A DNA stretch of 61,573 nucleotides from Methylococcaceae bacterium (GTDB lineage: Bacteria; Pseudomonadota; Gammaproteobacteria; Methylococcales; Methylomonadaceae): contig DTSI01000060.1 in assembly GCA_012965425.1 (NCBI GenBank), positions 2,743 to 64,315 of the forward strand, in the 5' to 3' direction. This document shows, piece after piece, positions 1-9,411 of the stretch. The translations under genes and the position numbers were made by a program. The stretch's first letter is position 1; each line of letters starts with the position of its first letter. A model generated the notes under the pieces. It was not told where the DNA came from. It was given only the letters and a program-made list of their open reading frames with translations, and ran no database searches.

Positions 1-543
1 ACTGGGAAGAGTACCTTATTACATCTTTTAGGGGGGCTGGATGAGGCGACGAGTGGGGATGTTTTGTTGGGTGGTGTCAATATACAACACATGAGTCAGG
101 CAAAACTCGCAGCTATCAGAAATAAATCATTGGGATTTATCTATCAATTTCACCATTTATTGGCGGAATTCGATGCGGTTGAGAATGTTGCAATGCCGTT
201 ACTGATTAGTGGTTCATCGATAACGAGTGCACGTAAGCGTGCGATACAATTATTGGAACGTGTTGGCTTAGGACACCGCTTACACCATAAACCGGCTGAA
301 TTATCAGGCGGCGAGCGCCAACGCGTAGCCGTTGCAAGAGCATTAATTAATAACCCTCAGTGTATTCTTGCGGATGAGCCGACAGGGAATTTGGATAGTG
401 CTTCTGCTGAACACCTCTATCAGTTAATGGCTCGACTGAATAAGGAAATGGGGGTTAGTTTGTTGATTGTCACACATGATAAAAGATTAGCAGAGAGAAT
501 GGACACCGTATTGCAGATGGAAGATGGCTTGATTAAAAATTAA
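1..543 (+). CDS. lolD: LolD, ATPase of the lipoprotein-releasing ABC transporter (5' partial)
   Basis: This is the ATP-binding subunit of LolCDE, which sits on the cytoplasmic face of the inner membrane and drives transfer of outer-membrane lipoproteins to LolA. The window opens inside the Walker A motif (TGKST), so the start and about 40 codons lie upstream. The remaining motifs are in order: a Q-loop reading YQFHHLL, which is typical of LolD rather than other ABC ATPases, the signature [15 protein letters not shown], Walker B with DEPTG, and the H-loop VTHD. The gene ends 11 bp inside the convergent DUF2062 gene. LolC or LolE should lie just upstream, outside the window. Confidence 0.9.
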   Translation, partial: TGKSTLLHLLGGLDEATSGDVLLGGVNIQHMSQAKLAAIRNKSLGFIYQFHHLLAEFDAVENVAMPLLISGSSITSARKRAIQLLERVGLGHRLHHKPAELSGGERQRVAVARALINNPQCILADEPTGNLDSASAEHLYQLMARLNKEMGVSLLIVTHDKRLAERMDTVLQMEDGLIKN

Positions 544-1054
544 CCTTTTGATTTCTTTTTTTCCAGTTAGACAGGACTTGATAGCGCCAAGCGGCATGAA
601 TTCCAAAGAACCCCAGTATTGAACTGCTGACACCCAGAATAAAACAGCCGACTAGGAAAGGTTGCCAGCTATCACCCAGCGTTGTCAGGATATTATCGAC
701 AGAGAAAATAAATTCAGCGTTAGAGGGCGGTATTTGCATCGCCCACAAGCCCACTAAATATGCAAAATAGAACATCGGTGGCATTGTGAGTGGGTTGGTG
801 ATCCAAACCAGAGCCACAGAAATGGCTAAATGAGCCCTAAAATAAAAAGCAACAGCGGCGGACATTGCCATTTGTGTGGGCAGGGGAACCCAAGCAAAGA
901 ACAGGCCGATAGCAAACGCTTTAGCAACAGAACGTCTATTTAAGTGCCATAAATTCGGATCGTGTAGCCGGTCACCTAGAAATCTAAGACTTTTATTATT
1001 CTTTATCGTTTCATCACTGGGCATGAAACGTTGAATTATTTTTTTTGCCATCAT
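533..1054 (-). CDS. DUF2062 family membrane protein
   Basis: The 173-residue product matches the DUF2062 family of small inner-membrane proteins, whose role is unknown. After a basic N-terminus it has the characteristic run from [11 protein letters not shown] through WVPLPTQM and [13 protein letters not shown]. The last part, with its TNPLT-PP core, is the family hallmark. Hydrophobic segments lie near residues 45-65, 75-110 and 130-155. Two adjacent ATG codons (1054 and 1051) can both serve as the start. It converges on lolD with a short overlap at the 3' ends. The sequence gives no hint of a specific function. Confidence 0.8.
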   Translation of the reverse strand: MMAKKIIQRFMPSDETIKNNKSLRFLGDRLHDPNLWHLNRRSVAKAFAIGLFFAWVPLPTQMAMSAAVAFYFRAHLAISVALVWITNPLTMPPMFYFAYLVGLWAMQIPPSNAEFIFSVDNILTTLGDSWQPFLVGCFILGVSSSILGFFGIHAAWRYQVLSNWKKRNQKVNF

Positions 1055-1198
1055 TTTCTATAGTTAGGTGTTAATGGGAAAGCCATATCGTTAAGCAAGT
1101 GCGAAATCATATTAATTCATCTCCCCTAGAAAGTCACTTTAATTCAAATACTCTTAGGTATACCCCTTTACAGATAACGATTGAATGGGTACTCAGTA

Positions 1199-3454
1199 AT
1201 GGTAATACGAATTATATTATTTGTTTTAGGAATAGCCTTTTATTTGAAAGGTTGTAGCTATAATCCCTTGGTAGGATGGTTTGTTTATTCTCTTATCGTT
1301 ATCGGGTTGTTTAGTCGAAATAGACAGTATGCATTCTTTTTTTTAGGGGGTATGACCTGGGTTTTGGCTTGGGGGCTCTGGCAAGGTAACGGTGAATTAT
1401 CGACCCAATTGGAAGGTCGCGATATTAACGTGGTTGGGGTTATTTATGGGCTGCCGATAAGTGATCAACGCCGTGTTAAGTTTGATTTGAGAGTTATTCG
1501 GTCTGAAATTGGACCGCTTCCAGAGAAAATAAGGCTTAATTGGTATAGTCCGCCTAAGGTTATCCGGGCGGGTCAAAAGTGGTTGCTTACGGTGCGCTTA
1601 AAGAAGCCGCATGGCTATGCGAACCCAGGCGGGTTTGATTATGAACAGTGGTTGTTGACTCAGGGAATTGGAGCGAGTGGTTATGTCCGCTCGGACCCTA
1701 CAGCATTACTCATTGGAACGTCAGATTACAACTTCAGTAGCGCTGATTGGCGTCAGTATTTTCATGCGTTACTAACAAAACAGATAGGCCATTCCCCTTA
1801 TTACGGGGTTTCTGAAGCCTTGGTTATTGGTTATAAAGCCAATGTTACTAAAACGCAATGGCAGTTATTCAAAAATACAGGAACCATTCATTTGATGGTT
1901 ATTTCTGGGCTGCATATTGGGTTAATCGCTACGATAGCTTATTTTATGACCCTTAAGGGGCTGACCCTTATAAAGGGTTTACAGGTTGCGCCTCCTCAAG
2001 TGGCAGCAATGGTAACGATTGCTGTCAGTTCTTTTTATGCGGCACTGGCTGGTTTTACTGTTCCTACGCAAAGAGCACTGATAATGTTGGTGGTGATGAT
2101 GTTAAGTATTATTTGGCAACGCCATAGTCGGCCAATAGCCGTGCTTTTATTAGCTTTATTAGTCGTTGTCATGGTTAACCCCTATACAATTTTATCATCA
2201 GGGTTGTGGTTATCCTTTTTAGCGGTGGGCTTGATACAGTATGTCGTTACTGCTCGGTTAAAACCAACAGGCTATCTGCTATCAACAGTGAAGGTTCATG
2301 TGATTTTAACTATTGGATTGATGCCGTTGTTAATCGCATTCTTTCAACAATTTTCTGTGCTTTCACCGTTAGCTAATTTTATTGCTGTGCCCTTGGTTAC
2401 GTTTTGGATTGTTCCTTTATTATTGTTGGCTGTGATGATGAGTCTTGTTTCTGATGGTCTAGGAATGTTTGTTTTTGAGATGGTTGAATTGGGTTTTGAT
2501 GTCTTATTGGGTGGGTTATCAATTTTAGCGCATCGTGACTTTTCCGTTGTCTATGTCGCAAATTCAAACCCGGTTGCGTGGTTGCTAGCGATTTTAGGCG
2601 CGATGATTTTAATGATGCCCCGTGGCCTTTCAAGTCGTTGGTTAGGCGTGGTTTTATTGGGGCCTATTTTATTCGTTGTACCAGAAAAGACTGAAAGAGG
2701 GGCGTTTAAGTTAACCCTATTAGATGTTGGACAAGGGCTATCAGCTGTTGTGCAGACTGCAAATCATGTTTTAATTTATGATGCCGGTGCGCGGTTTTCA
2801 ACAGGTGATATGGGGGAGCGGGTCATCGTTCCTTTTCTTAGGTTTAATAATATTAATGCTATTGATGTTCTAATGGTGAGCCATAGTGATAATGATCATT
2901 TAGGTGGCGTTCAGTCAATTATTGAGGCTATGACTGTGAGTGAAGTGATAACCAGTGAACCCCAAGCACTGCTTTCTCTGAAACCTTCTTTGTGTCAACA
3001 AGGGCAACAATGGCAGTGGGATGGTGTTACTTTCAGTATCTTATCGCCTGGTGGCAAAAAATTTAAAGCACGAAATGATAATTCCTGTGTTTTAAAAGTT
3101 TCATCCTCTTCAGGAACGGTGCTTTTACCCGGCGATATTGAGTTGCCTAGAGAGGTTTTTTTGACTAACCGACTAAAAGCTGCGTTAAAGGCCGATGTTT
3201 TAATCGCGCCCCACCATGGCAGTAATACGTCTTCTTCTGAAGCCTTTTTAGCGGCAGTCAGTCCGCGCTGGGTGTTAATCCCTGCGGGTTACCGGAATCG
3301 GTATAAATTACCACGTTCTGAGGTGTTAGAGCGTTATAAACGTTATCGTATTGAAGCGTTTAATGTTTCTGACACCGGTGCACTTACGGTTGACTTTAAA
3401 AAGAAGTCGTTACGATTATCAGCGTATCGAGAAAATAAGAAACGATGTTATTAA
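1199..3454 (+). CDS. comEC: ComEC/Rec2 DNA uptake channel
   Basis: ComEC is the inner-membrane channel that carries single-stranded DNA into the cytoplasm during natural transformation. The protein has N-terminal transmembrane segments, a ComEC competence domain with many membrane helices (about residues 200-480, including FKNTGTIHLMVISGLHIGL), and a C-terminal metallo-beta-lactamase-like domain. That domain starts at LLDVGQG and carries the metal-binding motif HSDNDHLGG near residue 561 and a later HHGS. An ATG at 1199 is chosen over an in-frame TTG at 1181 because it leads directly into the first hydrophobic helix. The length (about 750 aa) is normal. It is the only competence gene in the window. 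Confidence 0.93.
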   Translation: MVIRIILFVLGIAFYLKGCSYNPLVGWFVYSLIVIGLFSRNRQYAFFFLGGMTWVLAWGLWQGNGELSTQLEGRDINVVGVIYGLPISDQRRVKFDLRVIRSEIGPLPEKIRLNWYSPPKVIRAGQKWLLTVRLKKPHGYANPGGFDYEQWLLTQGIGASGYVRSDPTALLIGTSDYNFSSADWRQYFHALLTKQIGHSPYYGVSEALVIGYKANVTKTQWQLFKNTGTIHLMVISGLHIGLIATIAYFMTLKGLTLIKGLQVAPPQVAAMVTIAVSSFYAALAGFTVPTQRALIMLVVMMLSIIWQRHSRPIAVLLLALLVVVMVNPYTILSSGLWLSFLAVGLIQYVVTARLKPTGYLLSTVKVHVILTIGLMPLLIAFFQQFSVLSPLANFIAVPLVTFWIVPLLLLAVMMSLVSDGLGMFVFEMVELGFDVLLGGLSILAHRDFSVVYVANSNPVAWLLAILGAMILMMPRGLSSRWLGVVLLGPILFVVPEKTERGAFKLTLLDVGQGLSAVVQTANHVLIYDAGARFSTGDMGERVIVPFLRFNNINAIDVLMVSHSDNDHLGGVQSIIEAMTVSEVITSEPQALLSLKPSLCQQGQQWQWDGVTFSILSPGGKKFKARNDNSCVLKVSSSSGTVLLPGDIELPREVFLTNRLKAALKADVLIAPHHGSNTSSSEAFLAAVSPRWVLIPAGYRNRYKLPRSEVLERYKRYRIEAFNVSDTGALTVDFKKKSLRLSAYRENKKRCY

Positions 3455-3460
3455 CTCGCG

Positions 3461-3970
3461 TTAACGCGGTGTATTTTTTTCTAAACAGGACGATAAAATA
3501 AAGCGAAGCATGAGTAATACGATGGTAACGGGGTAGGCAATAAAATGATTAGTTAAGAATAAACTCCCTATTACTGCCGCAAATATAAAAATATTATAAA
3601 ATCTAAGATTATCTGAATAATATTTTAAAGTCTGGATGGTTTCGTCATCAAACCGGTGCCGGCGATTAACAAATAACAGCGAGACTGTTGCCGTTACAAT
3701 CACAAAGAAGAAAGGGAATAGGTAGAACATCGGTGCATCATCGCGGTAGTAATGATGCCAACGATAAAACCAAATCAGTAAAGTACCTGAGGCAAATAGA
3801 TCAAACTTAAACCCTACAGGTATTTTTTTGATAACCGTTGTAACGCTTGCTATGGAAATAAAAAGCACGCCGACATAAGCAGATTCAGCGACTTTAAATA
3901 TAGCTTGAAACTCATGCTGGCTTTGAGCCAAGGTACTTAAACATAAATTGAGAATGATGAATAAGGGCAT
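3461..3970 (-). CDS. Hypothetical multi-pass membrane protein
   Basis: I do not recognise this 169-residue protein. It is strongly hydrophobic with four or five predicted membrane segments: around residues 1-15, 30-48, 58-70, 80-100, and two near the C-terminus. A basic loop containing NRRHRFDDET separates the halves. The first residues could act as a signal anchor. It lies tail to tail with comEC, 6 bp apart, and has no other neighbour on its strand for several kilobases, so it is probably transcribed alone. Codon use looks like the surrounding genes. It could be a lineage-restricted inner-membrane protein. Confidence 0.6.
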   Translation of the reverse strand: MPLFIILNLCLSTLAQSQHEFQAIFKVAESAYVGVLFISIASVTTVIKKIPVGFKFDLFASGTLLIWFYRWHHYYRDDAPMFYLFPFFFVIVTATVSLLFVNRRHRFDDETIQTLKYYSDNLRFYNIFIFAAVIGSLFLTNHFIAYPVTIVLLMLRFILSSCLEKNTPR

Positions 3971-4201
3971 TTTTAAGTTGAGTAGGCAACGCGATAATAC
4001 CGTTCATTGTATTCGTTTTTTTAGTGCGGTAAGGCATTAAAAATTTGTATAAATTAAAAAGGCAGTATTGATTTTATTGATTAAGATCACCTTTAATAGC
4101 CTCACCAGCAGATTTCTAGTAAAATTATTGGTTAAAGTGTTTTGTGTTTATTGTTTAAGCGGGGCTTAGAGGATAACGCTTGAAATGAGAGTTTAATAAG
4201 A

Positions 4202-5470
4202 GTGAGTAGTGTCTTGAAAATTAAAGAATATATGCAAGGTCTTGGTGTTGCTGCGAAAGCAGCAGCGAAAATTTTAAAAGGTGTTGAGAGTCATAAAAAG
4301 AATACTGCTTTAAAAGTGATTGCTCAACGGATTAGAGATAATCAAGAGCAATTGATTGTTGAAAATAAGAAGGATTTGGACAAAGGGCAGGCACAAGGCT
4401 TAGATCCTGCACTTTTGGATCGTTTAGCGTTAACGCCGGCGCGCATTGTCGCAATGGCAGAAGGCTTAGAACAGGTTGCAGCCTTACCTGACCCTGTTGG
4501 GGAAATCAGTGATTTGAATTATCGGCCCAGTGGTATACAAGTGGGTAAAATGCGTGTCCCACTCGGCGTTGTGGGTATTATTTATGAGTCACGGCCGAAT
4601 GTAACAGCTGATGCCGCTGCATTATGTTTAAAGTCCGGCAATGCGACAATTTTACGTGGTGGTTCAGAGGCGATTTATTCTAACCAAGCGATTGCCCGGT
4701 GTATACGGGAAGGGTTAGCCGAAGTTGGTTTGCCAATTGCAGCTGTTCAGGTGGTGGAAACGACAGATCGTGACGCCGTGGGTGAAATGATTACGATGAA
4801 TTCCTATATTGATGTCATTGTGCCGCGGGGCGGTAAAGGACTCATTCGGCGAATATCAAGTGAGGCGAGTATTGCGGTTATTAAGCACTTAGACGGTATT
4901 TGTCATGTTTATATTGATGACGATGCTGATACTGATAAAGCCATTAACATTGCCTTTAATTCAAAAGCACAGCGTTATGGTGTGTGTAATGCGATGGAGA
5001 CATTGTTAGTTTCAGAAGTCATTGCTAAAGCTGTTTTGCCTGCGTTAGGTGCCAAATATCTACAGCAAGGTATCGAGTTAAGAGGCTGTGCAAAGTCATG
5101 TGCTTTAATTCCAGGCTGTCTGCGTGCGACTGATGAAGATTGGAATACCGAATATTTGGCGCCTATTTTATCGATTAAAATTGTCGCTGGTATCGATGAT
5201 GCGATAGCGCATATTGAGCAATTCAGTTCCGCACATACCGAGTCAATTGTGACTGAAAATTACAGTTCAGCAAGACAGTTTCTTCGGGAAGTTGATTCTA
5301 GTTCTGTTATGGTGAATGTCTCAACGCGTTTTGCTGATGGTTTTGAATATGGCTTAGGTGCTGAGATTGGCATTAGCACCGATAAATTACATGTACGTGG
5401 GCCAGTGGGGCTGGAAGGTTTGACGACACTAAAATATATTGTTTTAGGTGATGGCCAAATTAGAACTTAA
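4202..5470 (+). CDS. proA: Gamma-glutamyl phosphate reductase ProA
   Basis: ProA reduces gamma-glutamyl phosphate to glutamate-5-semialdehyde with NADPH, the second step of proline synthesis. The 422-residue protein belongs to the aldehyde dehydrogenase superfamily. It shows [20 protein letters not shown], the nucleotide-binding stretch, the [13 protein letters not shown] region, and the catalytic cysteine in [11 protein letters not shown] near residue 262. The start is a GTG; an in-frame ATG ten codons on would trim the normal N-terminal helix. ProB is not in the window. The end overlaps the start of nadD by about 20 bp, indicating coupled translation in a proA-nadD-rsfS operon. Confidence 0.95.
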   Translation: MSSVLKIKEYMQGLGVAAKAAAKILKGVESHKKNTALKVIAQRIRDNQEQLIVENKKDLDKGQAQGLDPALLDRLALTPARIVAMAEGLEQVAALPDPVGEISDLNYRPSGIQVGKMRVPLGVVGIIYESRPNVTADAAALCLKSGNATILRGGSEAIYSNQAIARCIREGLAEVGLPIAAVQVVETTDRDAVGEMITMNSYIDVIVPRGGKGLIRRISSEASIAVIKHLDGICHVYIDDDADTDKAINIAFNSKAQRYGVCNAMETLLVSEVIAKAVLPALGAKYLQQGIELRGCAKSCALIPGCLRATDEDWNTEYLAPILSIKIVAGIDDAIAHIEQFSSAHTESIVTENYSSARQFLREVDSSSVMVNVSTRFADGFEYGLGAEIGISTDKLHVRGPVGLEGLTTLKYIVLGDGQIRT

Positions 5471-6122
5471 ATTTGACGCTATGGTTGGTGTTTATGGCGG
5501 GACTTTTGATCCGGTACATTTTGGTCATTTACGGACGGTTCTAGACGTAAAAGAGGCCCTCGGTTTGCAACAGGTGCGTCTGGTTCCGTGTTCTCAGCCG
5601 GTGCATCGTGGACAACCCGGTGCGACGGTGGAGCAGCGATTTACTATGCTGCAGAAAGCAACGGAAGGGCTATCAGGTTTTGTCATTGACTCACGGGAAA
5701 TGGGGCGTGATCAACCCTCCTATATGATTGAGACATTAAGGTCACTGCGTAAACAATTTCCTCAGCAACCCTTATTGCTGATTATTGGCGGCGATGCCTT
5801 TGGCGATATTGAAAAATGGTTCCAGTGGCAACAGTTATTTGATTATGCGCATGTTGTTGTTATGCAGCGTCCGGGAAGTCATTTCGAAAACGTGAATATG
5901 CAACCTTTTTTACAAGCAAAAGTGACGCATAAAGCAACTGATTTGGCGTGGTTGAATCATGGCCATTTATACTTCCAGCCCGTTATTCAACTGGATATCT
6001 CAGCAACACAAATAAGACAGAAAGTGGCTCGACATGAAAGTATCGATTTTCTTCTGCCGGATAACATTATAAAATACATCACTGATAATGATCTTTATCA
6101 GGGCGATTTTACCGCTCTATGA
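5451..6122 (+). CDS. nadD: Nicotinate-nucleotide adenylyltransferase NadD
   Basis: NadD transfers AMP from ATP to nicotinate mononucleotide, forming deamido-NAD in the last shared steps of NAD synthesis. The nucleotidyltransferase motif [11 protein letters not shown] is at residues 16-26 and the C-terminal ISATQIRQ motif is present. Length (223 aa) is normal. The ATG at 5451 is preferred over the GTG just before it; both lie inside the end of proA. The gene is followed by rsfS 40 bp later. A nadD-rsfS pair is common in bacteria, but the usual next genes (rlmH, then mrdA) are missing here, since a yciO-type gene follows. Confidence 0.94.
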   Translation: MAKLELKFDAMVGVYGGTFDPVHFGHLRTVLDVKEALGLQQVRLVPCSQPVHRGQPGATVEQRFTMLQKATEGLSGFVIDSREMGRDQPSYMIETLRSLRKQFPQQPLLLIIGGDAFGDIEKWFQWQQLFDYAHVVVMQRPGSHFENVNMQPFLQAKVTHKATDLAWLNHGHLYFQPVIQLDISATQIRQKVARHESIDFLLPDNIIKYITDNDLYQGDFTAL

Positions 6123-6162
6123 ATTTCGTTATGATTACGATAAACCTCAAATAGGATGCTAC

Positions 6163-6516
6163 ATGCAGATTGAAGAATTACGCACGGATGTTCTCCGTGT
6201 TTTAGATGAAAAAAAAGCACTTGATATAGTAGAGATTGATGTTCAAGGTAAAACCAGTATTTGTGATTTTATGTTGGTTGCAACCGGCACGTCGGAGCGT
6301 CACCTTCAATCCTTAGCAAATTATATTGGTGAGTCTGTTAAAAATACGGGTGTGAAGCCGTTGGGTGTTGAAGGTAAACCCGGTTCTGATTGGGTGCTGA
6401 TTGATTTGGGCGATGTGATTGTTCATTTAATGACTGCAAAAGCGCGTGAATTCTATGCCTTGGAGAAATTGTGGGACCCTTCTTTGGTTGATGACACAGA
6501 AATTATTGAAGGATAA
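6163..6516 (+). CDS. rsfS: Ribosomal silencing factor RsfS
   Basis: RsfS (RsfA, YbeB/Iojap family) binds ribosomal protein uL14 and blocks joining of the subunits during starvation. The product is 117 residues and contains the family features DIVEIDVQGKTSICDFMLVATGTSERHLQ, continuing into a GSDWVLIDLGDVIVHLM segment near residue 85. The start is set at the ATG at 6163, which has an AGGA sequence a few bases upstream and gives the normal family length. The frame is open further upstream to 6088, but that would add 25 residues unlike the family. It is the third gene of the proA-nadD-rsfS unit. Confidence 0.92.
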   Translation: MQIEELRTDVLRVLDEKKALDIVEIDVQGKTSICDFMLVATGTSERHLQSLANYIGESVKNTGVKPLGVEGKPGSDWVLIDLGDVIVHLMTAKAREFYALEKLWDPSLVDDTEIIEG

Positions 6517-6582
6517 TTGACTTTTAGCGGTCTTTTGACGGAATCATTAGGGCAAACGAGACATCTATTTTAAACTATCCTT

Positions 6583-7209
6583 ATGGCGCAATTTTTTTCT
6601 ATTCACCCTGAAAATCCACAATTAAGACTGATTCAGCGTGCGGTCGATATTATTCGATCGGGTGGCGTGATTGCTTACCCAACAGATTCCTCCTATGCAA
6701 TAGGGTGTCAGTTAGAGAGTCGTAGTGCTTTAAATAGAATTTGTGCGATAAGGCAATTACGTGAAAAACATAATTTCACCCTGATGTGTAAAGATTTAGC
6801 GCAAGTTGCTAGTTTTGGCAAAATGGATAATGATGCCTTCAGGCTTATTAAGGCGTTAACGCCCGGGCCCTTTACTTTTGTTTTGAAAGCGACCAAAGAG
6901 GTTCCCAGGCAACTTCAGCATGTTAAACGTAAAACGATTGGTGTTCGTCTGCCCGATCATCGAGTTGCTGATAGGTTACTAAATGAATTTAATGAGCCTA
7001 TTTTTAGTTCAACATTGATTTTGCCCGGAGACCAGACGTCAATCACTGATCCGCAAGAGATTAGGGAGCGTCTGGAGAAAAAAGTGGATTTGGTGATTGA
7101 TTCTGGGATTATTGAATATGCGCCAACGACCATAATTGCTTTTCTAGAAGGTGGCGCTGAAATTATTCGCCAAGGAAAGGGTGTTGCACCGATGTTGGGA
7201 GCGTCTTAG
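6583..7209 (+). CDS. yciO: YciO-type Sua5/TsaC-family protein
   Basis: This 208-residue protein belongs to the Sua5/YrdC/YciO family. TsaC and Sua5 make threonylcarbamoyl-AMP for the t6A modification of tRNA; the exact role of the YciO branch is less certain. It resembles E. coli YciO along its whole length, beginning MAQFFSIHPENPQ. It has the YPTDSSYAIGC substrate loop, a KRKTIGVRLPDH segment and a closing PTTIIAF. The YciO assignment rather than TsaC rests on the N-terminus and the IHPxNPQ motif. It starts 66 bp after rsfS and may have its own promoter. Confidence 0.88.
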   Translation: MAQFFSIHPENPQLRLIQRAVDIIRSGGVIAYPTDSSYAIGCQLESRSALNRICAIRQLREKHNFTLMCKDLAQVASFGKMDNDAFRLIKALTPGPFTFVLKATKEVPRQLQHVKRKTIGVRLPDHRVADRLLNEFNEPIFSSTLILPGDQTSITDPQEIRERLEKKVDLVIDSGIIEYAPTTIIAFLEGGAEIIRQGKGVAPMLGAS

Positions 7210-7281
7210 TGTTGGTTTTTTTTAAGATAAAATTTGTGTGTTTAAGCGACTTTTTTTTGAGACTACAAAATAATTGTTACT

Positions 7282-7932
7282 GTGGATGAATTGACATTAG
7301 CTCAGAGGATAGTGGTGTGGATTATTCCGGTGGTTTTTGCCATAACCGTTCATGAAGTTGCGCACGGTTGGGTTGCCAAACTTAGAGGGGATAATACTGC
7401 CGCCCAATTGGGTCGTTTAACCTTAAATCCTGTTAAACATATTGATTGGATTGGGACAGTATTGGTCCCAGCCGTTTTGATTTTATCTTTTACTGGTTTT
7501 ATTTTTGGTTGGGCCAAACCGGTTCCGGTTAATGATAAGAATTTTCATAACCCACGCTCTGATATGGCGCTGGTGGCTATGGCAGGCCCTATTGCAAATT
7601 TGTTGATGGCTATGATCTGGGCAGGCGTTGCTAGAATTGGCGTTTTAGTAGAACTAGAGTCGATTTCATTGCCGCTTATTTATATGGGGATTGCGGGTAT
7701 TTCGATTAATTTGGTGTTAGCGTTGATAAACCTCATTCCGGTGCCGCCCTTGGACGGTAGTCGTGTTTTAGCATGCTTACTGCCAACTAAGTGGGCTTGG
7801 TATTTTAATCGTATTGAAGGGCTTGGCTTAATTATTCTATTACTGTTGTTGGTGACCGATACCCTGAGTGTTATTTTAGGGTACCCGCTTTATTATTTGC
7901 AGCAATTCTTTTTTACTCTTGCCGGCATGTGA
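7282..7932 (+). CDS. Site-2 protease family zinc metalloprotease (M50)
   Basis: A multi-pass inner-membrane protein of the M50 (site-2 protease) family, in the short form without a PDZ domain. The zinc-binding motif HEVAHGW lies near residue 25. The second metal-ligand motif, NLIPVPPLDGSRVL, near residue 150 supplies the aspartate. Hydrophobic segments surround both. Length (216 aa) is normal for this compact group. The start is a GTG. It sits just upstream of scpA, 9 bp apart, an arrangement I recall from many proteobacteria, so it is probably cotranscribed with the segregation genes. Its substrate is unknown. Confidence 0.88.
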   Translation: MDELTLAQRIVVWIIPVVFAITVHEVAHGWVAKLRGDNTAAQLGRLTLNPVKHIDWIGTVLVPAVLILSFTGFIFGWAKPVPVNDKNFHNPRSDMALVAMAGPIANLLMAMIWAGVARIGVLVELESISLPLIYMGIAGISINLVLALINLIPVPPLDGSRVLACLLPTKWAWYFNRIEGLGLIILLLLLVTDTLSVILGYPLYYLQQFFFTLAGM

Positions 7933-7941
7933 TTTGACGGT

Positions 7942-8754
7942 ATGGAATCGATGTCAATAATCACAGAAGATTCAGAAACGGCACCATTGGCGGTGGTGGC
8001 GGGAGAGCCCTATGAGACCTTACCTGAAGATTTATATATCCCACCTGATAGTCTTAAGGTTTTTTTAGAAACTTTTGAAGGGCCGTTAGACTTACTGTTG
8101 TATCTCATTAAAAGACAAAATATCGATATTTTTGATATCCCTATCGCCCAAATAACACAACAATATGTGGCTTATATCGATATGATTTCTGATTTTAAAT
8201 TTGAGCTGGCATCAGAATATCTAGTCATGGCCGCGTTACTTGCAGAAATCAAGTCGCGAATGTTATTGCCAAAAGAGGACGCTATAGAAGATGACGATGA
8301 GGAAGACCCAAGAGCTTATCTGATACGCAAACTCATGGAATATGACTTGATAAAGAAAGCGGCTGAAGAATTAGATCGTTTGCCTCGTAATGAACGTGAT
8401 ACGTTTGTTATTGATCCGGATTGTTCGACTATTGATGTTAAAAAAAGATTACCGGATGTGGATTTAAAAGAATTATTGTTAGCATTTCAGAATGTTTTGC
8501 AGCATTCTGAACAAATTACCCATCATCATATTACGCGGGAGCCTTTGTCAATTCGTGAAAGAATGTCAATCATTTTGGAAAAGCTTAAAGAATTCGATTA
8601 TCTTGTTTTTTCAGCGTTATTCAATAAGGAGGAAGGGCGTCAAGGCGTCGTTGTCTCCTTTATTGCTGTCCTCGAACTCTGTAAAGAAGGGTCCCTTGAT
8701 ATCAGTCAATCAGCCGATCAGTCAGAGTTTCAAGTCAGAGGGATTAATTCATGA
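7942..8754 (+). CDS. scpA: Segregation and condensation protein ScpA
   Basis: ScpA is the kleisin that bridges SMC heads and, with ScpB, helps chromosome condensation and segregation. After a roughly 30-residue acidic leader the protein enters the family core at FLETFEGPLDLLLYLIKRQNIDIFDIPIAQI. It continues with ASEYLVMAALLAEIKSRMLLP, and ends in a winged-helix region that includes FIAVLELCKEG. Length (270 aa) is normal. Another ATG three codons in is an alternative start. It is followed directly by scpB, which begins 16 bp after the scpA stop. No smc or mukB gene is in the window. Confidence 0.93.
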   Translation: MESMSIITEDSETAPLAVVAGEPYETLPEDLYIPPDSLKVFLETFEGPLDLLLYLIKRQNIDIFDIPIAQITQQYVAYIDMISDFKFELASEYLVMAALLAEIKSRMLLPKEDAIEDDDEEDPRAYLIRKLMEYDLIKKAAEELDRLPRNERDTFVIDPDCSTIDVKKRLPDVDLKELLLAFQNVLQHSEQITHHHITREPLSIRERMSIILEKLKEFDYLVFSALFNKEEGRQGVVVSFIAVLELCKEGSLDISQSADQSEFQVRGINS

Positions 8755-8770
8755 AAAGAATTGGCGCGAT

Positions 8771-9394
8771 ATGTTGTTAAAATATAAGGTCGAGGCGATT
8801 TTATTTGCATCGGAACAACCGCTTACCACAAACCAACTTCGCAATGTTTTTCCAGAATTAGAACGACCGGATACACTCGACTTACAAGAAGCGATTGATT
8901 CTATTATTGAAGATTATCAGGAACGTTCCATTGAATTACGAGAACTTGCTAGTGGTTATCGTTTTCAGGTGCGTGAGCAATTATCGCCGTGGGTTTCACG
9001 TTTGTTTGAAGAAAAGCCGCCTAAGTACAGTCGAGCATTTTTGGAAATATTAGCAATTATTGCTTATCGTCAACCGGTTACACGAGGTGAGATTGAAGAA
9101 ATTAGAGGGGTTGCCGTCAGTTCTAATATTATACGAACGCTGATGGAGCGGGAATGGATTCGTGTTTTATCTTATAAAGATGTTCCGGGCCGCCCGGCAG
9201 TTTTGGGTACAACCAAACAATTTCTTGATTATTTTAATTTAAAGTCGTTGGAGGAATTACCGTCAATTGAAGATATTCGCTTATTTGATGAAGAAATAGA
9301 AAAAAAGATTTTAGCTGAAGAGTTGCCAACAGAGGATGTGTCTATGGATGTTCAGGAGAACACAAACGATTTAGCCAATGGTTTAAACATTTAA
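8771..9394 (+). CDS. scpB: Segregation and condensation protein ScpB
   Basis: ScpB is the winged-helix KITE partner of ScpA in the SMC complex. The core starts with VEAILFASEQPLT, followed by a SGYRFQVRE segment and the strongly conserved SRAFLEILAIIAYRQPVTRGEIEEIRGV. It then has a GRPAVLGTT loop and a FLDYFNL helix. The start is placed at the ATG at 8771, giving 207 residues. The frame stays open upstream inside scpA, but those residues are the shifted scpA sequence and not family-like. The acidic C-terminal tail (after about residue 170) is probably disordered. Confidence 0.92.
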   Translation: MLLKYKVEAILFASEQPLTTNQLRNVFPELERPDTLDLQEAIDSIIEDYQERSIELRELASGYRFQVREQLSPWVSRLFEEKPPKYSRAFLEILAIIAYRQPVTRGEIEEIRGVAVSSNIIRTLMEREWIRVLSYKDVPGRPAVLGTTKQFLDYFNLKSLEELPSIEDIRLFDEEIEKKILAEELPTEDVSMDVQENTNDLANGLNI

Positions 9395-9411
9395 TAAAGG
9401 CAGTAGATTCT

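Noticed and set aside
3971-4201. Promoter for proA in the 231-bp gap
   Set aside because: TTGGTT (4128) and TATTGT (4149) are only 15 bp apart and no better pair was found, so I do not claim a promoter.
8492-8770. Long N-terminal extension of ScpB
   Set aside because: The residues are a shifted reading of the scpA sequence, with no similarity to ScpB, and an ATG with family-like start lies at 8771.
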